Assembly: GCA_018064825.1 (NCBI GenBank)
Contig: JAGHUL010000006.1
Location: 1-42,906, forward strand
DNA from: Candidatus Colivicinus equi
GTDB taxonomy: Bacteria > Bacillota_I > Bacilli_A > Erysipelotrichales > Erysipelotrichaceae
DNA: 42,906 nucleotides
Direction: 5' to 3'
Shown here: positions 31,918-39,838 of the stretch, piece by piece
Layout: each line of letters begins with the position of its first letter
Position numbering within the stretch: position 1 is the first letter of the stretch
Notes under the pieces: generated by a model
Told to the model about the DNA's origin: nothing
The model's input: only the letters and a program-made list of their open reading frames with translations
Databases searched by the model: none
Position numbers and translations under genes: made by a program

Positions 31918-33201
31918 ATGAGTAAAACTCTATCAGCCATTTTAATTGGTGCAGGATTACGTGGGAAAGAATACACGGATATTATGTTGGAACTTGGCGA
32001 TAGGTATAAAGTTATCGCTGTTGCTGAACCAATTGAAAGTAGACGTAATTACATAAAGCAAAAGCACAACATTCCTGATGAGTTGTGTTTTGATAATTAT
32101 GATTCATTATTAAATCTTGGAAAAATTGCGGATTTCGCAATCGTTTCTACAATGGATAGGCAACACTATGATCCAGCTATGAAAGCTATTTCATTAAAGT
32201 ATGATCTATTGCTTGAAAAACCTGTTTCAAGCATTCCAGAAGAATGTTTAAAGATTGCTGAATATGCTGAAGAAATGAATGTAAAAGTATTAGTATGTCA
32301 CGTTCTAAGATATAGTGATATGTTTGTTAAAATCAAAGAATTACTTTTAGACAATACGATTGGTGATATTGTATCTATCAATCACGAGGAATGTGTAGGC
32401 AACGTTCATCAAAGTCATAGTTTCGTAAGAGGAAACTGGGGAAATTCAAAACGCAGTTCATGCATGTTGTTACAAAAGTCTTGTCACGATATGGATATCC
32501 TTCAATGGTTAATTGGAAAGAAGTGTAAGAAGGTTCAATCTTTTGGTTCGCTAACTTATTTCACTAAAGAACACGCACCTAAAGATTCGCCAGATTATTG
32601 TATAGAAGGCTGTCCAGAAAAGAATTGCCCATACAATGCAGTAAAACTTTATTTGGATGATAAAGATAACGATTGGTTTAGAACTGCTGCAACTAGACAA
32701 GCCAATCCAACAGATGAAATGGTTATTGAAGCACTTCACAATACTCAATATGGAAAGTGTGTATATAAATGCGATAACGATGTAGTTGATCATCAAACAG
32801 TTAATTTACTTTTTGAAGATGGAGTTACAGCAACTTTCACGATGAATGCTTTTAACAAAGGTGGTCGCTTCATCCATATCATGGGAACTAAAGGAGAACT
32901 ACGTGCGGCAATTGATGGTGAATCTCCAATAAGTGTCTATGATTTTGAAACAAAGGAAACAAAAGAATATAACATAATATCTACTGACGGTATTAATGCA
33001 GGACATGGTGGAGGAGATTATGGTATCGTGGTTACGCTTTATGATTATCTTGGTGAGAACTATAATGGTTATCTTGCATCTGGCATAACTACTTCAGTCA
33101 ATAATCACTTCATTGTATTTGCAGCCGAAGAATCTCGCTTAACTAATACAGTCGTTGATTTAAATGAATATGTTGCTAAACTAAAAAATAACATTAAATA
33201 G
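31918..33201 (+). CDS. Gfo/Idh/MocA-family protein with Cys cluster and GH109-like motif
   Basis: The protein has 427 residues. The Rossmann motif is LIGAGLRGKEYT (9-20), the EKP motif is at 100-102 (LLLEKPVSS), and the substrate loop is in KSCHDMDILQWL (187-198). A Cys-rich insertion (CIEGCPEKNCPY; Cys228, 232, 237, plus Cys281 and 285) may bind metal. AGHGGGD (361-367) resembles the HGG-D motif of GH109 NAD-dependent glycosidases. An oxidoreductase or a redox-neutral alpha-N-acetylgalactosaminidase are both possible, and the AgaS neighbourhood makes the latter attractive. It starts 10 bases after kbaZ with a GGGAG site. Confidence 0.8.
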   Translation: MSKTLSAILIGAGLRGKEYTDIMLELGDRYKVIAVAEPIESRRNYIKQKHNIPDELCFDNYDSLLNLGKIADFAIVSTMDRQHYDPAMKAISLKYDLLLEKPVSSIPEECLKIAEYAEEMNVKVLVCHVLRYSDMFVKIKELLLDNTIGDIVSINHEECVGNVHQSHSFVRGNWGNSKRSSCMLLQKSCHDMDILQWLIGKKCKKVQSFGSLTYFTKEHAPKDSPDYCIEGCPEKNCPYNAVKLYLDDKDNDWFRTAATRQANPTDEMVIEALHNTQYGKCVYKCDNDVVDHQTVNLLFEDGVTATFTMNAFNKGGRFIHIMGTKGELRAAIDGESPISVYDFETKETKEYNIISTDGINAGHGGGDYGIVVTLYDYLGENYNGYLASGITTSVNNHFIVFAAEESRLTNTVVDLNEYVAKLKNNIK

Positions 33202-33202
33202 A

Positions 33203-33236
33203 AAAAAGCGTTGCTTGTTATGCAACGCTTGTTTTT
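33203..33236. terminator. Bidirectional terminator between convergent genes
   Basis: AAGCGTTGC (33206-33214) pairs with GCAACGCTT (33222-33230), with an A tract before and GTTTTT after. The stop codon of the minus-strand kinase (33218-33220) is in the loop. Confidence 0.85.
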
Positions 33237-34186
33237 AAATTATTAATTACAGTTTCATCAATTGCTACGCCATCATTTTTTAAGGCAAGAACTAATGAAC
33301 CATCTTCTGGTCCTAAAGCAGGGCTTACTAATTGCATCTTACCTTTTAATAGTTTTTCTCCTAATGGTTTAACAATCTTATCTCCCATTTTGAAGACGCC
33401 ACCAGTGTAGCTTACTTTTACTTCTTTTGTGAATCCAATATTTTTGTAAATGGTATTTACGATATCCGCTAATTCTGTGCTTGCATCTTCTAGCATCTTC
33501 ATCGCATATGGATCTTTAACTTCATATAGTTCGTCGATAAGAACTGATAACGATGCCATCTTTGATCTATCCATTTTCCATTTTTCAATAATGATAGAAA
33601 TTACTTCACCATCATCTTTTACTTGAAGATGTCTTCTTAATGCTTCATATAAAGGAGTTCTTTCATCACGACCATCAGCTTGTCTAGTAAATTCATGAAG
33701 GATTTCTCTAGCAAACCAATATCCACTTCCTTCATCAGAACCTAGTGCATGATGCCATCCACCACAAGATACAGTTTCATCTGTTTCGCTATTATAGCCA
33801 AAACCTATAGAACCTGTTCCTGCAACAATGTTGATTCCATCTTCGCCACATAGTGCACCTGCTAAAGCATTTACACCATCGTTTCCAATGTTATATTTTA
33901 TTGGCCCCATAGCTTTCGTTACAGCTTCTTTAATTCTTACGACATCATCTTTTACATCACCGAATCCAGGTGAGCCTACAAATGCACATGCAATTTGTTC
34001 TTTACTGATATTAGCTTTTTTGCAAACTTCAGCAATTCCTTCTGATAATACTTGAGTTACACCATCTAAACCGATTTGTAGATAATGGCTTGTTCCAGTT
34101 TCGGCACAAGCAATTTTTTTACCTTGCTTATCGCAAATGATAAACTTAGTTTTTGTTCCACCACCATCAATTCCCAAATAATACAT
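33218..34186 (-). CDS. BadF/BadG-type hexosamine kinase (GlcNAc kinase family)
   Basis: This 322-residue ASKHA-fold kinase has the phosphate-1 loop GIDGGGTKTKFIICD (4-18), the adenosine-side GTGSIGFGYN and the GGWHHALGSDEGSGYW segment typical of eukaryote-like N-acetylglucosamine kinases. It has no ROK zinc motif. It is translationally coupled to the LacI-type regulator (TAATG overlap, AGGAGG inside the regulator gene). Given AgaS and the GH4/ABC genes nearby, it may phosphorylate GalNAc, galactosamine or GlcNAc released inside the cell. Substrate choice is inference. Confidence 0.85.
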   Translation of the reverse strand: MYYLGIDGGGTKTKFIICDKQGKKIACAETGTSHYLQIGLDGVTQVLSEGIAEVCKKANISKEQIACAFVGSPGFGDVKDDVVRIKEAVTKAMGPIKYNIGNDGVNALAGALCGEDGINIVAGTGSIGFGYNSETDETVSCGGWHHALGSDEGSGYWFAREILHEFTRQADGRDERTPLYEALRRHLQVKDDGEVISIIIEKWKMDRSKMASLSVLIDELYEVKDPYAMKMLEDASTELADIVNTIYKNIGFTKEVKVSYTGGVFKMGDKIVKPLGEKLLKGKMQLVSPALGPEDGSLVLALKNDGVAIDETVINNLKTSVA

Positions 34187-35187
34187 TATTTAATCCTCCT
34201 CGTTGATTCTCTGATTATTAATTCTGTTGGGTAAGAAATCTTATATGTTTCTTTATCGTTGTTGTTCATGATTTCTATCAATCTCTCTATAGCTTTTTTG
34301 CCTATTTCTACCATTGGTAAATCTACAGTAGTAAGAGATGGATCTGAATGTGTTGCTATTGGTAAGTTGTTGAAGCCCATTACACCGATATCTTTTGGAC
34401 AATTGTAGCCGAGTTTTTTTAATTCAACAATTGTTGCGTTTGCTAATGTGTCGTCGCCAACAAATATTACATCTGGTGGTTTATCTAAACTCATTAATTC
34501 ACGTGTTTGTTCTACACACAAGTTTAAATCACTTTTACAATCCTTTATTATTGAAGAATCATACTTGATTTTATTTTTCATAAGAACTTCTCTATATGCA
34601 TTCATTCTTATTGAATCTTCAAGCGGGGTAACAGGAGACGATTCTCCAATTACAGCTATTCTTTTATATCCACACTTAATTAGATAATTAAATGCTTTGG
34701 TGTTTGCGATTCGATGATCAAAACCAATAGAGTTAACTTCTTCAGATGTTTCATCATAGTCAACGTAGACAATATTTGGAATTTTCTTTTTTATCTTATT
34801 TAGCATATCAATTGGAATTTTTTCCATGATAACTAATCCTTTAATTCCACTATTAATAAATTCTTTAAAGATAAGTTCGTTTTGTAATTCTGAAAAATGT
34901 CTAACGTGTGAAAATATGATGTTATGTTTTTCTGCCTCATATTCACATGATGCGAGTATGTTGGTGTAGAAGGGGTCAGAATATTTTTCAGCACCAATTG
35001 ATAAAATACAGCCGATATTTGTTATTTTTGTTTTTCTATTTGGTTTGTATTTAAGTTCCTCTACAGCATTAATTACCGCTAATCTAGTAGACTCTTTCGT
35101 ATGAAAAGTAGGGTCATTATTTAAGATCCTTGATACAGTAGTTATAGATACATTAGTTTTTTTAGCAATTTCTCTTATATTTGCCAT
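34186..35187 (-). CDS. LacI-family transcriptional regulator
   Basis: The protein has 333 residues from the ATG at 35187. The longer frame to 35232 would read across the operator. The N-terminal helix-turn-helix is ANIREIAKKTNVSITTVSRI (2-21) with a hinge helix near 45-60. A periplasmic-binding-like effector domain follows (FDHRIANTKAFNYLIKCGYK, DVIFVGDDTLANATIVELK). It is divergent from the GH4 gene. The same 15-base palindrome lies next to both promoters, which supports autoregulation and control of GH4, the importer and the beta-helix gene. The inducer is probably an imported sugar. Confidence 0.92.
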   Translation of the reverse strand: MANIREIAKKTNVSITTVSRILNNDPTFHTKESTRLAVINAVEELKYKPNRKTKITNIGCILSIGAEKYSDPFYTNILASCEYEAEKHNIIFSHVRHFSELQNELIFKEFINSGIKGLVIMEKIPIDMLNKIKKKIPNIVYVDYDETSEEVNSIGFDHRIANTKAFNYLIKCGYKRIAVIGESSPVTPLEDSIRMNAYREVLMKNKIKYDSSIIKDCKSDLNLCVEQTRELMSLDKPPDVIFVGDDTLANATIVELKKLGYNCPKDIGVMGFNNLPIATHSDPSLTTVDLPMVEIGKKAIERLIEIMNNNDKETYKISYPTELIIRESTRRIK

Positions 35188-35202
35188 TTGTTTACTAAAC
35201 AA
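35188..35202. promoter_or_regulatory. LacI-type operator, copy 1 (regulator side)
   Basis: The perfect palindrome TTGTTTACTAAACAA lies immediately upstream of the regulator start. An identical copy lies at 35298-35312. The two centres are 110 bases apart, suitable for looping or for independent repression. Confidence 0.85.
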
Positions 35203-35239
35203 TATTTTATAAAGATTATTAAATAAAGTCAAATATCAA

Positions 35240-35281
35240 TTGACTTTATTGCAATTTAATACTAAAATGAAAGCACTTACA
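35240..35281 (+). promoter_or_regulatory. Promoter and cre site of the GH4-ABC operon
   Basis: TTGACT (35240-35245), a 17-base spacer and TAAAAT (35263-35268) form a near-consensus promoter. TGAAAGCACTTACA (35268-35281) fits the cre consensus with one mismatch and covers the transcription start. This predicts CcpA repression in addition to LacI-type control. Confidence 0.8.
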
Positions 35282-35297
35282 AAGTAAACGTGTAAAT

Positions 35298-35312
35298 TTG
35301 TTTACTAAACAA
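35298..35312. promoter_or_regulatory. LacI-type operator, copy 2 (GH4 side)
   Basis: An exact second copy of TTGTTTACTAAACAA lies downstream of the promoter and just before the ribosome site (GAAGG) of the GH4 gene. Binding here would block elongation. Confidence 0.85.
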
Positions 35313-35323
35313 GAAGGTGCGAT

Positions 35324-36649
35324 ATGAGAAAATTTACATTTATTGGTGCAGGCTCACTAGGATTCACAAGAGATCTTGTCAGAGATTTGTTGACTTTTGA
35401 AGCTTTCGATGACTGCGAAATTATGCTTATGGACATTAATGAAAAACGTCTTGAGTATTCTAGAAGAGGTTGTCAAAAGATTGTTGATGCTGGTCATCAC
35501 AAAGCAACAGTAAAAGCAACAACAGACAGAAAAGAAGCTTTGAAAGATGCTGATGGTGTTTTAATCACAATCTTACAAGGTGGAGTTGAAGTGTGGAAAC
35601 ATGATGTATTGATTCCAGAAAAGTATGGAGTAGATATTTGTGTTGGTGACACAAGAGGTCCAAGTGGAATATTCAGATTCTTAAGAACAGCTCCTGTTAT
35701 GTTAGATATTATTAGAGATTGCGAAAAGTTATGTCCAAACGCAATTATCTTGAATTATACAAACCCAATGGCTATGCTTGTTTCTTATCTTCAAACTCAA
35801 ACTAAGATGAAGGTTACAGGCTTATGTCACTCAGTTCAAGGAACAGCTGAAATGCTTGCTGGTTGGCTTGGATTAAAGAAAGAAGAACTTCAATATCAAT
35901 GTGCTGGTATTAACCACCAAGCATTCTACTTGAAGTTAGAACATGATGGAAAAGATATTTATCCAGAATTGTTCGAAGCAATCAAGAGAGAAGAAGTTGC
36001 TAACGAAGAACCTGTAAGAATTGAAATGTTTAAATATTTAAAATATTTCCCAACAGAATCTTCTGGTCACAACTCTGAATACAATCCTTGGTTCAGAAAG
36101 AGAAAAGATTTAATTGAAAAATATTGTACACATGGTACAGGATGGAACCCAGGTGCACATGCTTATATCTTAAAAGAATATACAGATAGAGAAGATACAT
36201 GGGAAAAAGAATATACTGACTGGTTGAACAGTGAAGAAATTGAACTTGAAAGAGGCGAAGAATATGCTTCTTGTATATTCAACGCTATCTTCGGTGATCA
36301 CACACCATTCCCATTCAATGCCAATTTAAGAAACGAAGGCTATATTACAAATATTGATCAAGGCGCATGTGTTGAAGTACCAGTAATCGCAGATGAAAAA
36401 GGTATCAACGTTGTTGGTCCAGTTACATTACCACAACACCTAAGCGCATTTGTTGGCCATTCTGCAAAGGTTGAAGAACTAGCAGTTAAGGCAGCAATTG
36501 AAGGCGATCCAAACTTAGTATTCGAAGCATGCTTATTGGATCCATTAACAGCTAGCGTTTGTAGCATGGAAGAAATCCATAATATGGTTCAAGAAATGCT
36601 AGATCAAAACGCTTCATATTTGACTTACTTCAAATCATTAAAAATATAA
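35324..36649 (+). CDS. GH4-family NAD/Mn-dependent glycosidase (alpha-galactosidase MelA-like)
   Basis: This 441-residue protein has the GH4 Rossmann motif FIGAGSLGFTRDL (6-18), NYTNPMAM (144-151), the metal-binding Cys168-His169 in GLCHSVQG, and CAGINHQAF (193-201). The set resembles MelA alpha-galactosidases and the related alpha-galacturonidases (LplD type). GH4 enzymes act in the cytoplasm by a redox-elimination mechanism needing NAD and Mn. It is the first gene of an operon with a sugar importer, so it should cleave the imported glycoside. An alpha-galactoside is favoured and a galacturonide is possible. Confidence 0.88.
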   Translation: MRKFTFIGAGSLGFTRDLVRDLLTFEAFDDCEIMLMDINEKRLEYSRRGCQKIVDAGHHKATVKATTDRKEALKDADGVLITILQGGVEVWKHDVLIPEKYGVDICVGDTRGPSGIFRFLRTAPVMLDIIRDCEKLCPNAIILNYTNPMAMLVSYLQTQTKMKVTGLCHSVQGTAEMLAGWLGLKKEELQYQCAGINHQAFYLKLEHDGKDIYPELFEAIKREEVANEEPVRIEMFKYLKYFPTESSGHNSEYNPWFRKRKDLIEKYCTHGTGWNPGAHAYILKEYTDREDTWEKEYTDWLNSEEIELERGEEYASCIFNAIFGDHTPFPFNANLRNEGYITNIDQGACVEVPVIADEKGINVVGPVTLPQHLSAFVGHSAKVEELAVKAAIEGDPNLVFEACLLDPLTASVCSMEEIHNMVQEMLDQNASYLTYFKSLKI

Positions 36650-36667
36650 AAAAGGAGGAAAAATGAG

Positions 36668-37963
36668 ATGAAGAAATTATTGACAGTACTACTTGCAATG
36701 TTTATGCTAGTTGCATTAGTAGGATGTTCATCAGGCGGAAGTTCAAACTCTGAAACTGAAACTGAATCTGGTGATATTGAACTAGTATTCTGGGCTCACA
36801 CAGAGAACGCTTGGATTGAATCTTACAAGAATGTAATCGCTGCATTCGAAGCAGAAAATCCAGGTATCAAGATTAGACTTGAAGATTTCCCATATGATGA
36901 ATTCGAAGCTAAGACTCTAACAAGTTTAGCATCTAAAGAAGGCGGCGCTGATATTTATGAACTATGGGGTGGTTGGGGTGTTGACTACGCTTCAACTGGC
37001 GCATTCGCAGCTATGCCAGACGCTTTAGCAGAAGAAATCATTAGAGACTCTTATCCTTCAACAATCGGTGCTCTTCAATATGATGGCAAATTATATGGTA
37101 TGCCATTCGAATTCAATATTGAATACGGAGCAATGCTAGTTAACAATGAACTACTAGCAGAAGCTGGTTTACAACCTGCTACTACTTGGGCTGAATGGAT
37201 GGATCAAGCTCACAAGTTAACAAAAGAAGAAAATGGTGTTCTAACTAGAAAAGGTATCGACTTCATGAACGCTGATGGATTAGCTTATATTTATACAGCT
37301 ATGATGTTACAAAGTGGCGTTAATTACCAAAACGAAGATGGAACATTCAATTTCAATAACGAAGTTGGTAAGAAAGCATTCAAAGAAATCGCTGATCTAG
37401 TTGTTGGTGACAACAGAGTTACTGAACTTGGTGAACTTGCTGACCCAGGCGTTATCGGTTACGAAGAACTATACAAAGGCATCACTGCTTACGTTCCACG
37501 TGGACCTTGGGCTATCAATGCTGGTTCTGACACATTCGGTTTAACTTTAGGTCAAGAATATGATTATATACCAATGCCTTGGTATGGTGATACAAAAGCA
37601 TTTGCTGCTGAAACTGGTTGGTCACTAGCTGTTAACTCAAAGAGTGCTAATCAAGAAGCTGCATTCAAATTTGTTGAATTCTTCTTCCAAGATGAAAGAA
37701 TTCTAAGTCACAACATTGCTTGTGCACAAATCCCTGCAAAGAAATCAGTTGCTCAAAGTGCTGCATACGTTGAAGCTTGCCCATATGCTAAACCATTAGT
37801 AGACATTCTTGAATATGGACAATTCATCGGTTTATTCAATACAGACCGTTTCAAAGAAGCTCTATACACTACATTAATTGACTACGTTCAAGGTGGCGTA
37901 TATGGTTCAATCGATGAAGCTGTAGCTGATATTGAAACTAAATGTAACGCTATTAATCAATAA
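36668..37963 (+). CDS. Sugar ABC transporter substrate-binding lipoprotein
   Basis: This 431-residue protein has a lipoprotein signal peptide (MKKLLTVLLAMFMLVALVGC; lipobox LVGC, Cys20) and a Ser/Glu-rich linker, then a family 1 extracellular binding domain (LVFWAHTENAWIESYKNVIAAFE, LYGMPFEFNIEYGAMLVNNELL, YVPRGPWAINAG, ETGWSLAVNSKS). It captures an oligosaccharide for the two permeases. AAGGAGG precedes the start. A 14-bp hairpin follows the gene, probably keeping its mRNA more abundant than the permease part. Confidence 0.93.
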   Translation: MKKLLTVLLAMFMLVALVGCSSGGSSNSETETESGDIELVFWAHTENAWIESYKNVIAAFEAENPGIKIRLEDFPYDEFEAKTLTSLASKEGGADIYELWGGWGVDYASTGAFAAMPDALAEEIIRDSYPSTIGALQYDGKLYGMPFEFNIEYGAMLVNNELLAEAGLQPATTWAEWMDQAHKLTKEENGVLTRKGIDFMNADGLAYIYTAMMLQSGVNYQNEDGTFNFNNEVGKKAFKEIADLVVGDNRVTELGELADPGVIGYEELYKGITAYVPRGPWAINAGSDTFGLTLGQEYDYIPMPWYGDTKAFAAETGWSLAVNSKSANQEAAFKFVEFFFQDERILSHNIACAQIPAKKSVAQSAAYVEACPYAKPLVDILEYGQFIGLFNTDRFKEALYTTLIDYVQGGVYGSIDEAVADIETKCNAINQ

Positions 37964-37975
37964 GATATGATTATT

Positions 37976-38013
37976 CACAAGAAAGAGTTGAAAAACTCTT
38001 TCTTGTGTTTTTT
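37976..38013 (+). terminator. Strong hairpin after the binding-protein gene
   Basis: CACAAGAAAGAGTT (37976-37989) pairs perfectly with AACTCTTTCTTGTG (37994-38007) over a GAAA tetraloop, followed by six T residues. It lies inside the operon and likely causes partial termination. Confidence 0.85.
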
Positions 38014-38026
38014 GTGAGGTAATATT

Positions 38027-38905
38027 ATGAAAAACAAAAATAACAAATTTGTCTTAGCGACAGTTATTCCGCTATTTACTGAAGTCGCAATATTTATGGT
38101 AATACCAATCATTGGTACTTTGTTGATTTCTTTTATGGATTATTCTCCATTAAGAGACAGCAATATGTTTGTTGGTATTGAAAATTATAAAGCATTACTA
38201 ACTGACGAGTCCTTTATCATTGCACTAAAGAATACTCTTTTCTTTACGTTTGTTGCAGTTGCTATAAATATTGTCATTTCCCTTGCTATTGCTTTTCTAA
38301 TAAGCCAATTAAGATCTAATAAAACAAGAAGCTTTTTCAGAATGATGATGTTCTTACCTTGTATTGCTCCAATGGTTGCATCATCTGTTGTTTGGGTTAG
38401 AACTATTTTCCCTAAAAACGGTTTATTAAATCAGTTACTGATTGCACTTGGTGCTAATGCTATTTCATTTACTGGTGACGCAAATTATTTGATGTCTTCG
38501 GTAATAGTATTCACATTATGGGCCGATTTAGGATATAACATCATCCTATTCTGCGCTGGTATTGATGGAATTCCAACCGATATTTATGAAGCTGCAGAAC
38601 TTGATGGCGCAAGCCAATTGAAGAGATTCTTCAAAATTACTCTTCCTCTATTAGCAAGAACTATGGCGTTCGTTACACTTATGACTTTGATTTCATATTT
38701 CCAAATGTTCGCTCAATTTGAAGTCTTAGCTGTAAAAGGCGGACCAAAACAATCAGGCTTAGTATTAACAAGCTATATCTATAAGACAGCATTTGGTTAT
38801 AGAAAGATGGGTTACGCTGCTGCTATTTCTGTTGTGTTATTTATCGTTATATTAATTGTAAGTATTATTCAAAAACGTATGGATAAAGTGGATTGGGAGT
38901 ATTAA
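38027..38905 (+). CDS. Sugar ABC transporter permease (MalF type)
   Basis: This 292-residue protein has six membrane segments and the cytoplasmic EAA loop EAAELDGASQLKRFFKITLP (about 187-206) that docks the ATPase. The first segment follows FVLATVIPLFTEVAIFMV, as in MalF/UgpA-type permeases. It pairs with the second permease one base downstream. The GTGAGG ribosome site lies just after the preceding hairpin. Confidence 0.93.
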   Translation: MKNKNNKFVLATVIPLFTEVAIFMVIPIIGTLLISFMDYSPLRDSNMFVGIENYKALLTDESFIIALKNTLFFTFVAVAINIVISLAIAFLISQLRSNKTRSFFRMMMFLPCIAPMVASSVVWVRTIFPKNGLLNQLLIALGANAISFTGDANYLMSSVIVFTLWADLGYNIILFCAGIDGIPTDIYEAAELDGASQLKRFFKITLPLLARTMAFVTLMTLISYFQMFAQFEVLAVKGGPKQSGLVLTSYIYKTAFGYRKMGYAAAISVVLFIVILIVSIIQKRMDKVDWEY

Positions 38906-38906
38906 T

Positions 38907-39743
38907 ATGAAAAAAGTCGGAAAAAGAGATGATAACAAATTAAAAATCATAGCAATTATTGTATTAGTTATTGCATCTATTATCGTTGTTATTCCATATG
39001 TTTGGATGCTTTCAAATTCACTAAAAACAACAAAAGAAGCAATAATGAGTCCTAATACATTAATTCCTGCTGAACCAACAGTTGAAGGATATAAAACGGT
39101 ATTAACTAAATCTCCTTTCTTCTCATGGTTAAAGAACTCGTTAATTGTTACTGGTGTAAATACTCTTGTTGTTTTATTTACAAGTACAATTCTTGGATAT
39201 ATCTTTGCAAGATTTGAGTTTAAGGGAAAGAAATTCTTATTCTCTGTTTTAATGTATACAATGATGGTTCCAGCTCAAGTAACTATGATCACATCATTCT
39301 TATTGATTGATAGTGTTGGCTTATATGATAGTTTGCTTGCCTTGATTGTTCCTGCAATAGTAAGTGCGTTTGGTGTATATCTATGTAAGCAATATATAGA
39401 AGAAATTCCAAAGAGCTTAATTGAATCCGCAAGAATTGATGGCGCAGGAGACTTTATGATTTATTGGAAGATAGTTATTCCTCAAATCAGACCTGCAATT
39501 GGTTCTTTAGCAATCTTTACATTCTTACAATATTGGAATGATTATCTAAATCCATTACTATACTTATCAAGTACAGACAGAATGACATTGCCATTAGCGT
39601 TAAGTTATTTCTCTACACAACACACATCAGATTTAAGTGCTACAATGGCAGCTGCTGCATTAATTATGATCCCTTCATCAATTGTCTTCATCATCTTCCA
39701 AAAACAATTTGTTAAGGGTATCGCAATGACAGGTATGAAGTAA
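38907..39743 (+). CDS. Sugar ABC transporter permease (MalG type)
   Basis: This 278-residue protein has six membrane segments, WMLSNSLKTTKEA after the first, and the EAA-type loop ESARIDGAGDFMIYWKIVIP (about 172-191). It is the MalG-like partner of the preceding permease. No ATP-binding subunit is encoded in the window, so a shared MsmX/MsmK-type ATPase from elsewhere is expected. Confidence 0.93.
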   Translation: MKKVGKRDDNKLKIIAIIVLVIASIIVVIPYVWMLSNSLKTTKEAIMSPNTLIPAEPTVEGYKTVLTKSPFFSWLKNSLIVTGVNTLVVLFTSTILGYIFARFEFKGKKFLFSVLMYTMMVPAQVTMITSFLLIDSVGLYDSLLALIVPAIVSAFGVYLCKQYIEEIPKSLIESARIDGAGDFMIYWKIVIPQIRPAIGSLAIFTFLQYWNDYLNPLLYLSSTDRMTLPLALSYFSTQHTSDLSATMAAAALIMIPSSIVFIIFQKQFVKGIAMTGMK

Positions 39744-39780
39744 TTTTTATACCGATAACTAAAAGAATTATAAATAAAAT

Positions 39781-39806
39781 GATGGCACAATATAATTTGT
39801 GCCATC
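39781..39806 (+). other. Intergenic hairpin between the permease and beta-helix genes
   Basis: GATGGCACAA (39781-39790) pairs with TTGTGCCATC (39797-39806) around a TATAAT loop. No T run follows, so it is more likely an RNA processing or stability element than a terminator. Confidence 0.5.
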
Positions 39807-39838
39807 TTAAATAATAGAATGAATACGAGGTATATGTT

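Noticed and set aside
39781-39806. Hairpin as a true terminator between permease and beta-helix genes
   Set aside because: No T run follows the stem, so termination is not supported; kept only as an RNA structure.
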